Shown: positions 7,013-7,739 of the stretch, piece after piece
Layout of the letters: every line of letters begins with the position of its first letter
Numbering within the stretch: position 1 is the stretch's first letter
Origin: SKKL01 sp046543225
GTDB lineage: Bacteria > Actinomycetota > Acidimicrobiia > Acidimicrobiales > SKKL01
Assembly (NCBI GenBank): GCA_046543225.1
Contig: JBKGZW010000129.1
Coordinates: 1-7,739 of the forward strand
Direction of reading: 5' to 3'
Length of the DNA stretch: 7,739 bases
Translations under genes and position numbers: made by a program
Notes under the pieces: generated by a model
Seen by the model: the letters and a program-made list of their open reading frames with translations, nothing else
Told to the model about the DNA's origin: nothing
Databases searched by the model: none

Positions 7013-7739
7013 CCACCCGAGTCGGCCTGCCCTCACGGGGAAGGCTCCGCGACGAGTGCCTGACCCTGCTGGACCACGCCGGGTTCTCGACCGCCATGTT
7101 CCACGGCTCCGATGCGAGGGCCACCGTCGAGGGTCTCGAGTTCATCGAGATGCGTCCGCGCGATGCCGCCGCCTGGTTGCGTGCCGGTCAGCTCACCGCT
7201 GCCTTCATCTCCACCGACATCGCCCTCGAGTTCGAGCTCGACGGGTGGCCGGCCGCCGATCTCGGGTTCGCCCGATCCGATCTGGTGATGGCCGCCCGCG
7301 ACGACGACGAGCGTCGGGAGGTCGGCGACTTCGACGGTGCGATCGTCGCGACCCACATGCCCGAGGTGACCCGACGGTGGTTCGGCGACAGGGGTGTCGA
7401 GGTCACCGTCGTGCCGATGGGCGGAGCGCTCGAAGGGGTGTGCGCGGCAGGGATGGCCGATGCCATCGTCGACCTGCGCGAGACCGGCGCCAGCCTCGCC
7501 CGCAACCGCCTACGCGTCGTCGCCGAGATGCAGAAGTGCCAGGCCCGCTTCGTCCGCTCCGATGACGGGGCCGAGGCGCTGGCCGACCTCGAGCTGCGCA
7601 TCGGCGCCGCGCTCGACGCCCGCGAGCGTCAGTACCTGTTGCTCCACCTGCCTCCCGAGCGCCTCGAGGAGCTGACCGATCTGTTCCCGGGGTTGGCGTC
7701 GCCCACCGTGTTGCCGCTGTCCGAGCGCGACGACCTCTG
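7009..7739 (+). CDS. hisG: ATP phosphoribosyltransferase, long form (3' end outside window)
   Basis: The first 243 codons of HisG, which condenses ATP and PRPP in the first committed step of histidine synthesis. It begins MTTRVGLPSRGRLRDE, matching the family LPSKGRL start. RPRDAAAWLRAG at 49-60 follows the family pattern. The PRPP-binding loop is present as GMADAIVDLRETGAS with ARNRL after it (about 147-167). RQYLLLHLPPERLEEL and PGLASPTVLPL near the end belong to the ACT-like C-terminal regulatory domain, so this is the long form that does not need HisZ and is normally feedback-inhibited by histidine. Odd point: the usual GITG-type motif after RPRD is here AAFISTD (about 64-70). It starts within the hisE stop (ATGA) with GGAGG upstream. 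Confidence 0.92.
   Translation, partial: MTTRVGLPSRGRLRDECLTLLDHAGFSTAMFHGSDARATVEGLEFIEMRPRDAAAWLRAGQLTAAFISTDIALEFELDGWPAADLGFARSDLVMAARDDDERREVGDFDGAIVATHMPEVTRRWFGDRGVEVTVVPMGGALEGVCAAGMADAIVDLRETGASLARNRLRVVAEMQKCQARFVRSDDGAEALADLELRIGAALDARERQYLLLHLPPERLEELTDLFPGLASPTVLPLSERDDL

Overview
This 7.7 kb window is GC-rich chromosomal DNA that looks actinobacterial. The clues are strong G/C preference at third codon positions, a DUF222/13E12-type HNH protein, an actinobacterial-type SOS box and several apparently leaderless genes. Acidimicrobiia or a related deep-branching lineage is my guess; no rRNA or species marker is present. The window is almost fully coding, with no tRNA, rRNA, CRISPR array or insertion sequence seen. 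No stretch of 300 bases lacks a gene.

Left part (1-2468), DNA modification and DNA damage. A beta-class DNA methyltransferase runs leftward off the window edge. Divergent from it is a DUF222 + HNH nuclease-like gene. The shared 166-bp spacer holds a strong sigma70-type promoter (TTGACA-N17-TATGGT). A 13/14 match to the mycobacterial/Bacillus-type LexA box lies inside its -35/-10 spacer. A weaker second box lies upstream, and a short leader hairpin lies downstream.

Middle (2416-4679), a LysR regulator and an inositol-phosphate synthase. The HNH gene overlaps tail-to-tail by 53 nt with a leftward LysR-family regulator gene. That gene is divergent from an inositol-3-phosphate synthase of a roughly 434-residue type. 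Their 71-bp spacer carries a perfect 17-bp palindrome with a T-N11-A core, placed exactly in the spacer of the inferred lysR promoter. This suggests an autoregulated LysR that controls inositol phosphate synthesis.

Right part (4716-7739), all rightward: a family III (CaiB/BaiF-like) CoA transferase, a PIG-L/LmbE-type zinc deacetylase, hisE, and the first 243 codons of hisG. hisE and hisG overlap by ATGA and are clearly one histidine unit (steps 2 and 1 of the pathway). The PIG-L gene and hisE each have a TAGCGT hexamer 6-8 nt before the start codon and no Shine-Dalgarno, as expected for leaderless mRNAs. They may therefore be transcribed from their own promoters despite tight packing. Inositol-3-phosphate synthase and a PIG-L deacetylase fit inositol-containing thiols or lipids such as mycothiol or phosphatidylinositol, but the deacetylase is shorter than MshB and the link is inference.

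No clearly new multi-gene system is evident. The most interesting signals are regulatory: the SOS box on the HNH gene, the LysR palindrome in front of inositol phosphate synthase, and the leaderless promoters. A HisG that lacks a usual N-terminal motif is also worth a look.
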